From: Rhodocytophaga aerolata
Lineage (GTDB): Bacteria; Bacteroidota; Bacteroidia; Cytophagales; 172606-1
DNA length: 64,000 nucleotides
Assembly: GCF_030503435.1 (NCBI RefSeq)
Contig: NZ_JAUKPO010000012.1
Location: forward strand, 153,458 to 217,457
Direction of reading: 5' to 3'
In this document: positions 63,163 through 64,000 of the stretch, piece after piece
How the letters are laid out: every line of letters begins with the position of its first letter
Numbering within the stretch: position 1 is the first letter of the stretch
Notes under the pieces: model-generated
What the model was told of the DNA's origin: nothing
Database searches by the model: none
The model's input: the letters and a program-made list of their open reading frames with translations, nothing else
Program-made: the position numbers and the translations under genes

Positions 63163-63552
63163 ATGCAAACTGATGCTTACTACATGACAAGTGATCATAA
63201 AAAAGCTTTTTTGCTTCTAAAGTCAGTTATCTTTCACTACCACGGACTGGACGAAAGTGAACAAGAGTTGCTGAACGAAACGGCCGATAAACTGGATGCA
63301 CATGAAGAGTTGCAATGGGTAACCGAATTTATAACGTCTGATACACTTTCAGCCTTTGAACGGGCAAGAGAATACCTCAATGGCTTGGCAACCAATTGGG
63401 ATAACGCTACCAAACTCTCTTATCTGAGTATTGTGTGGGAAGCAACTAATAAGAAAGGCTACATTACCGAGATGGAAGCCACGGCTATGTTTAAACTAGC
63501 GAAAGACTGGCATATTCAGAAAGAGTTAATTGCCTTGGTGCGTAAAAAATAA
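63163..63552 (+). CDS. TerB-like helical protein (hypothetical)
   Basis: 129 residues, all helical in character. The C-terminal half LSYLSIVWEATNKKGYITEMEATAMFKLAKDW matches the TerB pattern, in which a helix is followed by a D/N-x-G-x-I/T-x-x-E metal-binding turn (here NKKGYITEME). TerB domains bind metal ions and occur in tellurite-resistance and phage-defence-related operons, but also as lone housekeeping proteins; no other ter gene is nearby. A second in-frame ATG at 63184 is an alternative start. It converges on yraN. Confidence 0.6.
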   Translation: MQTDAYYMTSDHKKAFLLLKSVIFHYHGLDESEQELLNETADKLDAHEELQWVTEFITSDTLSAFERAREYLNGLATNWDNATKLSYLSIVWEATNKKGYITEMEATAMFKLAKDWHIQKELIALVRKK

Positions 63553-63591
63553 ATATTTCTGATTTTCATACCTAGTCTACAATTTTGCCGG

Positions 63592-63942
63592 CTAATAAAA
63601 AGCATCTTCTATATGTAGAATCTGTGGCGGGTTTTGTGAATGAATGGCGATAATATCAAAGCGTATGTCATGAAACCAGCCTACTTGTTTTACATATTCC
63701 TCGGCTCCGGCCAGTATTACCCGTATTTTGTTTTTACTTACTGCTTCTTCCGGTTCCCCAAATTCCAAGTTAGTACGAGTTTTCACTTCCACAAAAACAA
63801 GTAATTTGTCTTTCCGGACTATAAGATCTATCTCTGCTTTTTTATAACGGAAATTCTTCTCTAAAATAGTATAGCCTTTCTCTACCAGAAAATCTGCTGC
63901 CCGCTGCTCACCGTATCGGCCGGTTAAATGATTTTTGTACAT
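63592..63942 (-). CDS. YraN/UPF0102-family putative endonuclease
   Basis: 116 residues, family length. The N-terminus TGRYGEQRAADFLVEKGYTILEKNFR and the nuclease core AEIDLIVRKDKLLVFVEVKTR (D of AEIDLI and E-x-K of VEVKTR) are those of the PD-(D/E)xK-like UPF0102 family; the family is widespread with no agreed role, probably in DNA processing. It starts at ATG 63942. The remaining 58 bases of the window show nothing recognisable. Confidence 0.94.
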   Translation of the reverse strand: MYKNHLTGRYGEQRAADFLVEKGYTILEKNFRYKKAEIDLIVRKDKLLVFVEVKTRTNLEFGEPEEAVSKNKIRVILAGAEEYVKQVGWFHDIRFDIIAIHSQNPPQILHIEDAFY

Positions 63943-64000
63943 AATTTAACGTGAACTATGGATTAGTAAAAGCATAAAGGGCTCAAAATGAATTAGCTTT

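Noticed and set aside
63163..63552. Tellurite-resistance or phage-defence operon around the TerB-like gene
   Set aside because: No other ter genes or defence genes are adjacent; the neighbours are a cyclase-family gene and yraN.

Overview
The window looks like chromosomal DNA of a Bacteroidota bacterium, most likely a gliding or filamentous member of the Cytophagales. The evidence is the gldKLMN/porP type IX secretion (T9SS) and gliding-motor cluster, a porW/sprE gene, two SusC/SusD pairs, a secreted protease with a T9SS sorting tail, AT-rich translation leaders almost without Shine-Dalgarno sequences, and a TAnnTTTG-type promoter. Order-level placement is inference and the genus is not determined. 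I see no insertion sequence, prophage, CRISPR array or plasmid gene.

Layout. 1-4043 (minus): a partial parvulin-type peptidyl-prolyl isomerase lipoprotein, then a partner-switching operon (membrane SpoIIE-like phosphatase, STAS antagonist, RsbW-like kinase). 4494-8550 (plus): a secreted M43 metalloprotease flanked by two small lipocalin-like proteins. 8613-11159 (minus): a large exported PIG-L deacetylase. 11340-20586 (plus): tldD with a Tat signal, tRNA-Cys, about 1.1 kb of AT-rich DNA without a clear gene, a SusC/SusD pair, then the tldE/pmbA partner. 20939-31514 (plus): an ECF sigma factor, FecR anti-sigma factor, STN-containing SusC, SusD and a large cytochrome-c-tailed propeller/HEAT dehydrogenase-like protein. 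31675-34828 (plus): an ABC transporter operon ending in its own YtrA-type GntR regulator and two paralogous envelope proteins; a promoter and overlapping palindromic operator are visible in front. 35111-36393: a VTT/DedA-like protein and a MarC protein.

36548-43608 (minus) is a probable single transcription unit: M23 peptidase, bactofilin, AtpZ, a subunit-I-like protein and atpB-E-F-H-A-G. The beta and epsilon genes are not here. 43727-50230 (plus): porW/sprE, PBP1A and uvrC. 50280-61060 (minus): BamA-like protein, WecA/MraY-type transferase, DUF4271 protein, hemD, PorP/SprF-like protein and gldK-L-M-N. 61201-63942: hemW, a cyclase-family protein, a TerB-like protein and yraN.

Functionally the window joins envelope energetics and export (F0F1 ATPase, T9SS motor and translocon parts, TonB-dependent uptake) with wall shape and synthesis (bactofilin/M23, PBP1A, undecaprenyl-phosphate sugar transferase). 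The features most worth a second look are regulatory: an apparent autoregulatory operator, several stem-loops between genes inside operons, a leader ORF with a C tract, and a signal peptide that lies upstream of the first ordinary start codon of its gene.
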